Shown here piece after piece: positions 18,216 to 27,311 of a DNA stretch of 64,000 nucleotides. A model generated the notes under the pieces. That model had not been told where the DNA came from. It did no database searches and worked only from the letters and a program-made list of their open reading frames with translations. The DNA lies in NCBI RefSeq assembly GCF_008806775.1, contig NZ_WAEM01000010.1, forward strand, positions 1 through 64,000, in the 5' to 3' direction. Both the position numbers and the translations under genes were made by a program. The DNA comes from Flavobacterium luteum. GTDB lineage: Bacteria; Bacteroidota; Bacteroidia; Flavobacteriales; Flavobacteriaceae. The stretch's first letter is position 1; each line of letters starts with the position of its first letter.

Positions 18216-18818
18216 TTATAGATCTTCTAGCAGCAATAAATAGAGGTGTTTAGGCGCACTTCCGTATTGTAAAAAATCTTCTTCTTTTGCTTTTTCAAAA
18301 TATTTTATAGTGGTAATATTGGTAGGATAATCTTTAATGTATTTCTTTTTAATGACTCTTAGACCATCACTTTTACTTTCAATTATCTGACTAGTTGTTG
18401 CAATAACAACAATGTTAGCTGGTAAATCGTTGGGTTTATTCTGTTTGATTTGGTTGGAAGAAAATAGTATCGAGCCTTCATCTGCAATTAAATTTTCGCA
18501 ACTGGCTAATAGAAATTTTGGATTTGCGACTTTAGCATAGGAAAGTTTATTCTCATCTAGCATGCTAAATAATTTTGGCTCATAACATACTACATCACTT
18601 TCAAACCAATCGTTTTCTTCTAATATGTGTTCAAAATGATCTTTTAGTTCGGTAAGATTTTCACAATACAGAAACTTACCTCCATTTTTTTTGAAATTAA
18701 AAGTAAATTTTTCATCAACAGGAGCTGATAAGTTAGCTTGTAAATTATTAAATTCACTTTGTTTTTCCTCAAAAGAGGAATCATCGCCAGAACCAAAAAA
18801 TTTTCTGAAAAGACTCAT
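18216..18818 (-). CDS. LUD domain (LutC/YkgG-like) protein
   Basis: The 200-aa protein matches the LUD domain. The segment SYAKVANPKFLLASCENLIADEGSILFSS contains the typical C-E-x-x-I-A-x-x-G-S-I-x-x-x-S pattern. The C-terminal region LPANIVVIATTSQII and SAPKHLYLLLLEDL also fits. LutC relatives work in lactate utilisation with LutA and LutB, but neither is nearby. As the first gene of a phospholipid operon in this lineage, its role is uncharacterised. A short flexible N-terminus (FRKFFGSGDDSS) precedes the domain. Confidence 0.8.
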   Translation of the reverse strand: MSLFRKFFGSGDDSSFEEKQSEFNNLQANLSAPVDEKFTFNFKKNGGKFLYCENLTELKDHFEHILEENDWFESDVVCYEPKLFSMLDENKLSYAKVANPKFLLASCENLIADEGSILFSSNQIKQNKPNDLPANIVVIATTSQIIESKSDGLRVIKKKYIKDYPTNITTIKYFEKAKEEDFLQYGSAPKHLYLLLLEDL

Positions 18819-18868
18819 ATTGTTTATTCAATCGATTAAATTGTTTTTTACAAAACATACAAATGTAG

Positions 18869-18909
18869 AAAAATCTTAATTCAAAAGCATTTTTTGAATT
18901 AAGATTTTT
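18869..18909 (-). terminator. Long hairpin terminator after ftsH
   Basis: A perfect 18-bp stem (AAAAATCTTAATTCAAAA and its complement) with a 5-nt loop lies 17 nt past the ftsH stop. It is A-rich on one side and T-rich on the other. It separates rsfS-ftsH from the downstream LUD operon and works in either direction. Confidence 0.85.
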
Positions 18910-18925
18910 AAAAATATTTTTTTAT

Positions 18926-20857
18926 TTACAAAGAAGTTTCAGCTTGCAAGTTATTATCAAAATTACGCTTGCCAAAAATTGCTTCGAGATCGTCCTTGAA
19001 AATCACTTCTTTTTCGATCAAAATTTCAGCTAATTGATTTAGTTTATCTTTGTTTTTTTCCAGAATTTGAATGGCTCTTTGGTATTGACTTTCTATCAAG
19101 TTTGATATTTCTTTATCAATAACCATTGCTGTATCTTCTGAATATGGTTTTGAAAAACTATACTCGCCTTGACCCGAAGAATCGTAATAAGTTACATTCC
19201 CTATTTTATCATTCAAACCATATATAGTAACCATTGCTCTTGCTTGCTTGGTTACTTTTTCTAGATCGCTTAATGCGCCAGTTGAAATACGATTAAATAT
19301 TACTTTTTCTGCGGCTCTACCACCCATTGTAGCACACATTTCATCTAGCATCTGGTCTGGACGAACAATTAATCTTTCTTCAGGTAAGTACCATGCAGCA
19401 CCTAAACTTTGACCACGCGGAACTATTGTTACTTTTATTAATGGAGCAGCGTGTTCTAACATCCAACTTACAGTTGCGTGTCCGGCTTCATGAGTAGCAA
19501 TTGCCTTCTTTTCGTCAGGAGTAACAATTTTGTTTTTCTTTTCCAATCCTCCCACAATTCTATCAACAGCATCTAAGAAATCTTGTTTGTCTACTGCGGT
19601 TTTATTATTTCTAGCTGCAATTAGAGCCGCTTCGTTACATACATTGGCAATATCTGCACCTGAAAACCCAGGAGTTTGTTTGGCTAAAAAGTCGGTATCT
19701 AAACCTTCCACTTTTTTTAATGGAGCAAGATGCACTTCGAAAATTTCTTTTCGTTCACGAATATCTGGTAAGTCAACAAAAATTTGTCTGTCAAAACGTC
19801 CAGCTCTCATTAAAGCTTTGTCTAGAACATCTGCTCTATTGGTTGCTGCAAGCACAATCACATTTGAATTGGTTCCAAAACCATCCATTTCTGTCAATAA
19901 TTGATTTAATGTGTTTTCACGCTCGTCATTGCCACCTGACATATTGCTTTTTCCTCTTGCTCTTCCTACTGCATCAATCTCATCAATAAAAATAATTGCA
20001 GGTGATTTTTCTTTGGCTTGTTTGAATAAATCTCTAACACGAGATGCTCCAACCCCTACAAACATCTCAACAAAATCGGAACCCGATAACGAGAAAAATG
20101 GCACTTGAGCTTCTCCTGCTACAGCTTTTGCTAATAATGTTTTTCCTGTACCTGGAGGGCCAACTAAAAGTGCTCCTTTTGGAATTTTACCTCCTAAATT
20201 GGTATACTTTTCAGGATTTTTCAGAAACTCTACAATTTCTTGTATTTCTTCTTTTGCTCCTTCAAGTCCAGCAACATCTTTAAAAGTGGTTTTAATATCT
20301 GTTTTTTCATCAAAAAGTTTTGCTTTCGATTTTCCGATATTGAAAATTTGTCCTCCACCAGGTCCTGCGCCACCACTCATTCTCCGCATAATAAACAACC
20401 AGATTCCTACAATAATTAGTATTGGTAATAGACTGATTATGATGTCAGACCAGTTGTTTTTTGGTAAAAAATTAAAGTCTTTAAGTTTGCCTTGCTCAAC
20501 AGCGGTTTCTAATTTTTTCTGAAAAATTTCATCGTTACCAATATCAAAAATATAATGAGGTCCTTTAATGTTGGGACGATTCAATAAATCTTTTGCAACT
20601 GCTTTATGATAGGATTGTTTTAAAGCTTCTGGAGTCAAATAGACTTCAGCTTCTTGTTTATTATAAACAATTACTTTTTGTACTTCGCCTTTTTCTAAAA
20701 AGGTATTGAATTTAGATGAAGTAGTTTTAGCCGCTTCCTGAAAGCTTGAACCTCCAGAAAAAATACTAATGGATAAAAATATAAGAAGTATCACAACATA
20801 AATTGCCCATGATGGTATCTTAAATTTATTGGGATTTGGTTTATTTTCGTTAGCCAT
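18926..20857 (-). CDS. ftsH: ATP-dependent zinc metalloprotease FtsH
   Basis: The 643-aa protein has two membrane helices (residues about 15-35 and 137-157) flanking a periplasmic segment. The AAA module has Walker A GPPGTGKT at 233-240, Walker B IIFIDEID and the SRH segment [20 protein letters not shown]. The M41 peptidase zinc site is HEAGH at 456-460. It degrades misfolded and short-lived membrane and cytoplasmic proteins. It lies 14 nt after rsfS and is followed by a strong terminator. Confidence 0.97.
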   Translation of the reverse strand: MANENKPNPNKFKIPSWAIYVVILLIFLSISIFSGGSSFQEAAKTTSSKFNTFLEKGEVQKVIVYNKQEAEVYLTPEALKQSYHKAVAKDLLNRPNIKGPHYIFDIGNDEIFQKKLETAVEQGKLKDFNFLPKNNWSDIIISLLPILIIVGIWLFIMRRMSGGAGPGGGQIFNIGKSKAKLFDEKTDIKTTFKDVAGLEGAKEEIQEIVEFLKNPEKYTNLGGKIPKGALLVGPPGTGKTLLAKAVAGEAQVPFFSLSGSDFVEMFVGVGASRVRDLFKQAKEKSPAIIFIDEIDAVGRARGKSNMSGGNDERENTLNQLLTEMDGFGTNSNVIVLAATNRADVLDKALMRAGRFDRQIFVDLPDIRERKEIFEVHLAPLKKVEGLDTDFLAKQTPGFSGADIANVCNEAALIAARNNKTAVDKQDFLDAVDRIVGGLEKKNKIVTPDEKKAIATHEAGHATVSWMLEHAAPLIKVTIVPRGQSLGAAWYLPEERLIVRPDQMLDEMCATMGGRAAEKVIFNRISTGALSDLEKVTKQARAMVTIYGLNDKIGNVTYYDSSGQGEYSFSKPYSEDTAMVIDKEISNLIESQYQRAIQILEKNKDKLNQLAEILIEKEVIFKDDLEAIFGKRNFDNNLQAETSL

Positions 20858-20871
20858 TACTGTGTGTTTCT

Positions 20872-21243
20872 TTAGTATTTATTTTGAATTGTTGTGATTT
20901 TTGCATCACCCCAAAGACTCTCAATATTATAGTATTCACGAATGTGTTTCTGAAAAACGTGAACAACAATGTTAACATAATCCATAAGAACCCATTCTGC
21001 ATTATCAGTTCCTTCTACGTGCCAAGGTTTGTCTTTGATTGCTTTTGAGACTGTTTTTTGAACAGAGTTAACAATGGCGTTAACTTGAGTGTTTGAATTT
21101 CCGTTGCAGATGATGAAATAATCGCAAGCTGCATTGTCTATTTCTCTTAAATCTAATATGTCAATATCATTTCCTTTTACTTCTTCAATTCCTTTGATGA
21201 TGTTAGCCAACAAAACATCATTGTTTATTGCTTTTTTAGTCAT
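20872..21243 (-). CDS. rsfS: Ribosomal silencing factor RsfS
   Basis: The 123-aa protein matches the RsfS/DUF143 family. It has DILDLREIDNAACDYFIICNGNS, the KPWHVEGTDNAEWVLMDYVNIVVHVFQ block and the terminal REYYNIESLWGDA. It binds ribosomal protein uL14 on the large subunit and blocks subunit joining when nutrients are scarce. It is first in a two-gene operon with ftsH and is divergent from birA. Confidence 0.95.
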   Translation of the reverse strand: MTKKAINNDVLLANIIKGIEEVKGNDIDILDLREIDNAACDYFIICNGNSNTQVNAIVNSVQKTVSKAIKDKPWHVEGTDNAEWVLMDYVNIVVHVFQKHIREYYNIESLWGDAKITTIQNKY

Positions 21244-21266
21244 TTATTTTTTTTCTATAATGTTCG

Positions 21267-21274
21267 CAAAGTTA
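21267..21274 (-). promoter_or_regulatory. Candidate -7 box for rsfS-ftsH
   Basis: TAACTTTG on the minus strand matches TAnnTTTG and ends 23 nt before the rsfS ATG, inside the 96-nt divergent gap with birA. No convincing -33 TTG was found, so this is a partial match. Confidence 0.35.
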
Positions 21275-21339
21275 CCACTTTTTGTGATTATTTTTGAACC
21301 TTAACATAACATTAAATTCTGTTTCACAAATTATTTCGA

Positions 21340-22068
21340 ATGAAAGTAATCAAACTCGATGCCATAGATTCTACAAATGAGTTTTTAAAGCAATTAATAG
21401 GCAAGCAAATAGTAGATAATTTTACTATTGTTACAGCTAATAATCAGACAAAAGGGAAGGGGCAAATGGGTTCGGTTTGGAATTCTGAAATTGGTAAAAA
21501 CATAATAATGAGTGTTTTAATTAAGGATTTTAGTATTGAAATTTCTACTGTTTTTAATTTAAATATAGTAATTTCATTAGCGGTTATTCGTGCTCTGGAA
21601 GAAATAAAAATACCTAAGTTAAGTATAAAATGGCCTAACGACATTATGTCAGACACCAAAAAAATTGGAGGTATTTTAATAGAAAATAGTATAAAAAGCG
21701 ATGGAACTATTTTTTCGGTAGTGGGTTTAGGGCTTAATGTCAATCAAACTAACTTTCATGATTTGCCAAAAGCATCTTCACTAGCGCTTGTAGGCAATGC
21801 TTATTATGATAAAGACGAATTACTTTTTTTGATAGACAAGAATATTAAAATCAATATTGCAGCTTGGGAAGAGTGTTTGGATTTGATGTGGCAAGATTAC
21901 ACCAGTAAATTATTTAAAATTGGAATTCCCATGGCTTTTCAAAATAGAGAAAAGGAAAATTTTATGGGGATTATTCAAGGTATTTCCCCAATAGGTAAAT
22001 TGAAAATACTTTTAGAAAATGATACGGTTTCAGAATTCGATATTAAAGAAATTCAGATGCTGTATTAG
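21340..22068 (+). CDS. birA: Biotin-[acetyl-CoA-carboxylase] ligase
   Basis: The 242-aa single-domain biotin protein ligase lacks the N-terminal DNA-binding domain of E. coli BirA, so it should not act as a repressor. Motifs are STNEFLK near the start, GKGQMGSVW (the biotinyl-AMP loop), IKWPNDIM and KIGGILIEN. It attaches biotin to carboxylase carrier proteins in the cytoplasm. It converges with the tolC-like gene, with only 5 nt between stops. Confidence 0.93.
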   Translation: MKVIKLDAIDSTNEFLKQLIGKQIVDNFTIVTANNQTKGKGQMGSVWNSEIGKNIIMSVLIKDFSIEISTVFNLNIVISLAVIRALEEIKIPKLSIKWPNDIMSDTKKIGGILIENSIKSDGTIFSVVGLGLNVNQTNFHDLPKASSLALVGNAYYDKDELLFLIDKNIKINIAAWEECLDLMWQDYTSKLFKIGIPMAFQNREKENFMGIIQGISPIGKLKILLENDTVSEFDIKEIQMLY

Positions 22069-22073
22069 TTTTT

Positions 22074-23405
22074 TTACAGTGAAAAATCTTCTCCTAAATA
22101 AAACTTAATCAATGCATTATTAAACAGTAATTCGTATTTAGATTGAATTAAATCGGCTTGTGAATTATTGAAAAATATTTTGGTAAGATTTAATTCGGAG
22201 ATGTTTATTTTTCCTAATTCAAATTTAAGCAATTCGGCGTCATAACTTTTTTGAGAAAATTCATAGGCTACTGAGGAAGCTTCATTTTTTTTGATTGAAG
22301 TTTTTGTATCATTTATGGCTTTTAAAACTTCTTTTGAAAGATTATTTTGCACAATTTGAGTGTCAAATTTAGATTGTTTTAAATTGAGTTTACTCGTTTT
22401 TATTTTAGAAAAATTCTCCATTTGACTAAATACAGGAATCGTTAGGTTAAAACGTAAACCTCGAATAAAGTTATTGTCTAATTGATCGCTATTTTTTATT
22501 GGTCCCAAATCTTTATCTATATAATTATCGGTATAATTGGTACCGGCAAGTAATCGCATAGTTAAAACAGGATAGCGGGGTGCTCTTGCTAGTGAAAGTG
22601 CCGTTCTAGCCTTTTTTTCTTTTAAAACACTCATCGAATATAACGGATTTATTTCGACAGCTTTTTTGGCTAAAGAGAACTGATTTTCCTCTAATAATTC
22701 ATTTTTACTTATTTCTGTTTTGGGTTTTAATAATTGAATTTCTTTATCTAAGGGAAAATTCATTAATTGTTTTATACTAACGAGATTATCGGTTAGTCGG
22801 TTTTCGCTTGTGAGTAAAGTGAGTTCTTCTCTAGCTTTTTGTGTTTTGATTTTAAATACTTCGCTTTCAGCAATAACGCCTGAATCGAATTTTAAAATGG
22901 CTAATTCTAGTTGCTTTTCACTCGATTTTATTTGCTCTTTATTAGCTATAATTATTTCTTGTAAATAAAGAATGGTAATGAATTTTTGAGCTAAATCAAT
23001 TGTTATTTCATTTTCTACTCTTTTGATGTATGCTTTACGAATATTTACCTCTTGCTTTGTCGATCTAATAGTATTTATAACAGTAAATCCTGAAAATAAA
23101 TTAAACATCGCATTGGCAGTTCCGTTATAAAATTTTAATTCTTGATTTACAAATGTATTTGTGTTTTGGTCAATATCTCTACCCCATGAATTTCTGTTTT
23201 CAGCAACTCCATAAATTGAAGGTAAAATTTTACCATAACTGGCTATATTTTGATTAACCGCTATTTTTTCATCATTTAGGGCACTTTTTATTAACAAATT
23301 ATCCTTTAGGGCTTTTTCTAAACAATCATTAAAGGACAAAACTTCCTGTCCAAATACGAAATTTGAAAATATAAAAAAGAGTAGTATTATAATATATTTT
23401 TTCAT
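22074..23405 (-). CDS. TolC-family outer membrane efflux protein
   Basis: The 443-aa protein has a signal peptide (MKKYIIILLFFIFSNFVFGQ). It shows the repeated coiled-coil-rich outer membrane efflux layout, with the conserved first-repeat segment LSFNDCLEKALKDNLLIKSA and the second-repeat segment starting near NPLYSMSVLKEKKARTALSLARAPRYP. It would be the outer membrane channel of the adjacent type I exporter. It starts 3 nt after the HlyD-like gene and ends the three-gene operon. Confidence 0.9.
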   Translation of the reverse strand: MKKYIIILLFFIFSNFVFGQEVLSFNDCLEKALKDNLLIKSALNDEKIAVNQNIASYGKILPSIYGVAENRNSWGRDIDQNTNTFVNQELKFYNGTANAMFNLFSGFTVINTIRSTKQEVNIRKAYIKRVENEITIDLAQKFITILYLQEIIIANKEQIKSSEKQLELAILKFDSGVIAESEVFKIKTQKAREELTLLTSENRLTDNLVSIKQLMNFPLDKEIQLLKPKTEISKNELLEENQFSLAKKAVEINPLYSMSVLKEKKARTALSLARAPRYPVLTMRLLAGTNYTDNYIDKDLGPIKNSDQLDNNFIRGLRFNLTIPVFSQMENFSKIKTSKLNLKQSKFDTQIVQNNLSKEVLKAINDTKTSIKKNEASSVAYEFSQKSYDAELLKFELGKINISELNLTKIFFNNSQADLIQSKYELLFNNALIKFYLGEDFSL

Positions 23406-23408
23406 GAA

Positions 23409-24638
23409 CTAGTTTACGCTACTGTCGATGTTATTGAACAATTTTTTAATAATGTATTGATACAGTTGCATTCTCTCGATGATGACCTCACCTTTTAATT
23501 TATAACCCGCTTTTAGATTGATGTTTGGATTGTATTTCTTAATTTTTGCCAAGCAATAAAACGTTTTGTCAACATCAGAAGGTGATACATAAGTGATTTG
23601 TCCTTTTATGGCACCATATCTATAATAATTATAAGCATCTAGTTTCAGATTTATTTCCTGACCTTTTTTAATGTAAGTCAAGTCTTTTTCGTCTAAAATT
23701 ACCTTGGCATAAAAAGATTCTTTTTTGGGAGCAATAATAGTTAGGAGTTCTCCTTTTGCTATTATTTCGATGTTTTGTCTCGCATTAAAAAGGTTCGATA
23801 TTGTCCCGTTTATTGGAGAAAGAATTACTAGTTTTTGTAATTCATCTGAAATATAGTTAAGGTTGTATTTACTGTCTTTAATTTGCGCTTGTAGTTCAAC
23901 AATATCGCGTTTGTAATTCTGAATTTCGTTATCAACATCTATAATGCTTCTTTTTAAATCATTTTTAGACCGACTGTAGTTGTTGTATAAGTTTTCAAAA
24001 TCGTAATTCTTGTTAGAATAACTAGACTTTATATCTACTTGCCCTTTTTTAATATCCAGATTTCTATTTTTAGCATCGGTCATTTCATATCTTGAGATAG
24101 CTCCTTTTGCATATAATAAGGAATCGGTCTTAAACTTATCGGCAAGAATTGAGGTTTGTTGAGACGATAGATTGATCTTATTATTTAAGGAACTAATTTC
24201 TAAAGCTGTTTTATTTCGATCAGTTTTATAAATATTAGACTGAATGTATAACAATTGTTGTAAGGATTTTTTACGTTCAATGGTGTTTTGAATCAATCGA
24301 TTTATGATTCTAATTTTGTTTTCCATAGAAGCTACATCCGTATTTAATACATTAAATTCTGAACTTGTTTTTTTGTTTTCAAGTACAAATAAGGTATCAC
24401 CTTTGCTAACTTCTTGACCTTCTTTAGTTAAAACTTTAATTATTTTAACTTCATTCGGTGCGTTAATTTTTAATTGTGGAGTGTCTGAAAAAATTTGTCC
24501 TTCCTTAAAGTTTACAGTGTCATTTAATCTTAGGGCAAAAATTAAGACGATCACAATAATCAAGAACCCCACTAAAATTCTGTTTAGAATCTTAATAAAG
24601 TTGATTGATTTCGTGTTGTAATAAGTAGAGTTGTCCAT
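23409..24638 (-). CDS. HlyD-family periplasmic adaptor of a type I exporter
   Basis: The 409-aa protein has one N-terminal membrane helix (ILNRILVGFLIIVIVLIFAL). A lipoyl-like half domain (VLTKEGQEVSKGDTLF), a long coiled-coil hairpin (residues about 100-265) and the second lipoyl half (LVILSPINGTISNLF) follow, then a beta-barrel region. This is the membrane-fusion protein linking an inner-membrane ABC transporter to TolC. Its 5' end overlaps the ABC transporter gene by 47 nt, indicating coupled expression. Confidence 0.9.
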   Translation of the reverse strand: MDNSTYYNTKSINFIKILNRILVGFLIIVIVLIFALRLNDTVNFKEGQIFSDTPQLKINAPNEVKIIKVLTKEGQEVSKGDTLFVLENKKTSSEFNVLNTDVASMENKIRIINRLIQNTIERKKSLQQLLYIQSNIYKTDRNKTALEISSLNNKINLSSQQTSILADKFKTDSLLYAKGAISRYEMTDAKNRNLDIKKGQVDIKSSYSNKNYDFENLYNNYSRSKNDLKRSIIDVDNEIQNYKRDIVELQAQIKDSKYNLNYISDELQKLVILSPINGTISNLFNARQNIEIIAKGELLTIIAPKKESFYAKVILDEKDLTYIKKGQEINLKLDAYNYYRYGAIKGQITYVSPSDVDKTFYCLAKIKKYNPNINLKAGYKLKGEVIIERMQLYQYIIKKLFNNIDSSVN

Positions 24639-27006
24639 TAGTGATTTTGTATTTTGTTGTAAAATTGATATTGTTTATAGGCTCGTGAGAAATAATGATG
24701 TAGGTTTTAGTATAATCATTATCAATTAATGCTTCTACTTTATCTCTAGACTCGATGTCCATGCCTGATAAAACTTCATCTAAAATTATAATTTCTGTTT
24801 CAGCAAATAGGGCTCTTAACAGCAGTATTTTTTTCCGTTGACCTGTTGATAAATTTTTACCGTTTTCGTTAATGATAAAATCCAGTCCATCATCTTTAGA
24901 AGCAATAAAATCATAAAAATTAATTTCTTTTGCTTTTTCTAAAACATCCGAATCCGAAATGTCTTTTCCTAAAGTAATATTACTGTAAATAGTATCATTA
25001 AAAAGAATATCTTCATTTGTAACTAAAAGAATTTTGTCACGCATTTTCTCCTCATTATAAAACTTCTTGTCCATTTCGTTAACTAAAACGGTACCTGAAA
25101 TTGGATTGTATAAGGTAGTTAGAATTTTACTGAAAGTAGATTTTCCAGAACCGTTTTGTCCTTCAATTTTTATTTTTTCGCCTTTACTAATTTTTAAATT
25201 AATGTTTTTCAGTACAAGCTCATTTGGAATATACCCATAGCTAATATCTTGAAATTCAATTTTATCAATCGTAAAATCTTTAATTCCTTTTGTAGATTTC
25301 ATTTGCGTGTGCTCATCAAAATCTAAGTATCTTTTTAAGATGACTTCGTTTTCTTGAAGGGTCATGTTGTCATCTAGAATACCTTTTAATGAAGAAAATA
25401 TTTTAGAAGATAAAGCTATAAAAGTTACAATTTGACCTAACGTAATAATTTGAGTTTCTATTGCTGATTTGGTCAAAAACACTAAAATAAATAAACTAGA
25501 AATAATAATAATTACAGCTACTACAATTTTATTGATTAAATCGACATAGCCATTTCGAAGTTGAATTTTTAAATAATCATTGATACTCGAATAGATTTTA
25601 TTAGAATGAAAACGTTCTATTTTAAAGCTTTTGATAACCTGAATTCCTTCTACTTTTTCCATCATTTTAGAGATGAAATCTGCTTTACGAATGTAACGTA
25701 ATCGTTCGTTTTGTTTCAAATAAGGGGTAATAAATTTAAACCAAAAGAAGAATAAAACCATTACAGCAATCACTATAAGCGTTAATGTTTTATTGATAAA
25801 AAACAAAATACATAAAGAGTAAACAGAAACAATTAAATCAACTAAAATTCCAGTAAAAAATTTCATGAAAAAGGTTTTCAATTTCATAGAATCACTTACA
25901 CGCTCCATTAAATCTCCTTTTTTATAAGAATGAATATAGGAAAGAGAAGAGTTATTAATTTTTTGATCGAATGAAAAAAGAAAATAACGGTCTAAGGCAT
26001 TTCCTAAATGAATACTGACAAAGTTTTTATAAACAGTCGTAAAAATGTCGAAAATTTTATAAATCCCTAAACCTATAGCAAATAAAATAAGTGTATTTAT
26101 ATTATAAGTAGGCAATACATTATCAATTAATATCTGATTCGTAAAAATGGCAATTTGAGCAGTTGTAGCCGAAAACAAAGCTGCGAAAATATAAATATAC
26201 CAAAGCTTTTTATACTCGCCTAATTGCTTAAACAACTGCCAGTACAAACTTCCTTTTACCTCTTCAGGATAATTAGTTTTTGTTTCTGCCGTTTTGATAT
26301 TCTTGATAGTAAGAATTAAAGGAGAATTATTTCTAATTTTTCCTTTTTCAAGTTCCAGTGTTTTAAAATTTGTGGGAACGCTAGAAATCTCTTGATTTTT
26401 TAATAAATCATACAGAAAATTTTTCTCAGCTTCGGCATCTTTAAAACCAAAGCTTTCTTTTAAATATTTAAAATAAGTCAATTTGTTAAACAAGGCAGCA
26501 TGCCCGTTTTCTGTCAAGGAATCTTCAAAATTAATTTTGTATTCCTGAAGTTCTTTAGAACAAATAGCGATTATTTTGTCTTCGGTTTCCGCTAAATCCC
26601 AATGATTTTTGGTAAAATGCGCCTTAGTTTTTAATTCTTGTAAATTCAATAAATATTGGCTTCCTTTTCCTGGATCAAAAATCTTGAATTTCTTCCCTAT
26701 CAACTCATTCACAACAATATAGTGTAAACCATTTTTGTGTTTAATTGGTAAAATAAAGGGGAATAATTCTTGAATTTGACTTTCGTTTCCTTCAATGTAA
26801 TTAAAATCAAGTAATTTGAAATCGGCTACAAATCCGTTAGCGTTGAAGAAATCTTTTAAATCAGAAATTCGAGAGCCTTTTTGATCTAAAGGAATACTCT
26901 CTTCGATAAACTTTCGAGAAATATTCTTCTCGAAAATGTTGTACACAGTCTTGATTGCGCTTATTCCGCAGTCATTACTTTTTAATTGGGGGTCAGTTTT
27001 TGGCAT
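24592..27006 (-). CDS. Peptidase C39-containing ABC transporter (peptide processing and export)
   Basis: The 804-aa protein starts with a C39 peptidase domain: Gln7 and catalytic Cys13 (QLKSNDCGISA), a His near 94 (GLHYIVV) and an Asp near 110 (FDPGKG). After a linker it has an exporter-type transmembrane domain (about residues 265-560) and a nucleotide-binding domain with Walker A EGQNGSGKST, signature LSTGQRKK and Walker B EIIILDEVLSG. Such PCATs cut double-glycine leaders and export the peptide. With HlyD and TolC partners the exporter is complete. No leader-peptide gene is visible beside it, so the cargo is unknown. Confidence 0.93.
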   Translation of the reverse strand: MPKTDPQLKSNDCGISAIKTVYNIFEKNISRKFIEESIPLDQKGSRISDLKDFFNANGFVADFKLLDFNYIEGNESQIQELFPFILPIKHKNGLHYIVVNELIGKKFKIFDPGKGSQYLLNLQELKTKAHFTKNHWDLAETEDKIIAICSKELQEYKINFEDSLTENGHAALFNKLTYFKYLKESFGFKDAEAEKNFLYDLLKNQEISSVPTNFKTLELEKGKIRNNSPLILTIKNIKTAETKTNYPEEVKGSLYWQLFKQLGEYKKLWYIYIFAALFSATTAQIAIFTNQILIDNVLPTYNINTLILFAIGLGIYKIFDIFTTVYKNFVSIHLGNALDRYFLFSFDQKINNSSLSYIHSYKKGDLMERVSDSMKLKTFFMKFFTGILVDLIVSVYSLCILFFINKTLTLIVIAVMVLFFFWFKFITPYLKQNERLRYIRKADFISKMMEKVEGIQVIKSFKIERFHSNKIYSSINDYLKIQLRNGYVDLINKIVVAVIIIISSLFILVFLTKSAIETQIITLGQIVTFIALSSKIFSSLKGILDDNMTLQENEVILKRYLDFDEHTQMKSTKGIKDFTIDKIEFQDISYGYIPNELVLKNINLKISKGEKIKIEGQNGSGKSTFSKILTTLYNPISGTVLVNEMDKKFYNEEKMRDKILLVTNEDILFNDTIYSNITLGKDISDSDVLEKAKEINFYDFIASKDDGLDFIINENGKNLSTGQRKKILLLRALFAETEIIILDEVLSGMDIESRDKVEALIDNDYTKTYIIISHEPINNINFTTKYKITNGQLYLLQHEINQLY

Positions 27007-27311
27007 AGATTTGGGGTTTTATCATATCCTAATTATTATTAACTTATTGTAAAACAATCGTTAATTCAATAATTCTATACAACATTACTAAGAATATTAC
27101 TAGTACACTAAAATTTTCTGTAACTAACCTGAAAACTCGATAAAATGCTATAAATTAAATATTCACATAACAAATTAGTGAATATATAAAATGACTTTTA
27201 TTTAATAAAATTTTAAATACTAGATCATTAAATTAATTTTCATGTTTTTCATTGGTTAATAATTAATAAAATATTTTATGTTTGCTAATCAGTAACTTTA
27301 AACTAATAATC
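27007..27311. other. Divergent intergenic region between the peptide exporter and the phosphorylase-like gene
   Basis: About 300 A+T-rich bases. I looked for a small double-glycine precursor gene on both strands and found none. The only minus-strand ATG frame of note near 27240 stops after ten codons. A plus-strand promoter is annotated separately. Confidence 0.6.
27252..27284 (+). promoter_or_regulatory. Bacteroidota-type promoter for the phosphorylase-like gene
   Basis: TTG at 27252-27254 and TATGTTTG at 27277-27284, 22 nt apart, fit the -33/-7 pattern. Transcription would begin near 27290. This favours the ATG at 27312 as start and rules out an upstream TTG at 27282, which lies inside the box. 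Confidence 0.55.

Noticed and set aside
19530..20522. Several plus-strand frames opposite ftsH
   Set aside because: They are shadows of the highly conserved ftsH reading frame.
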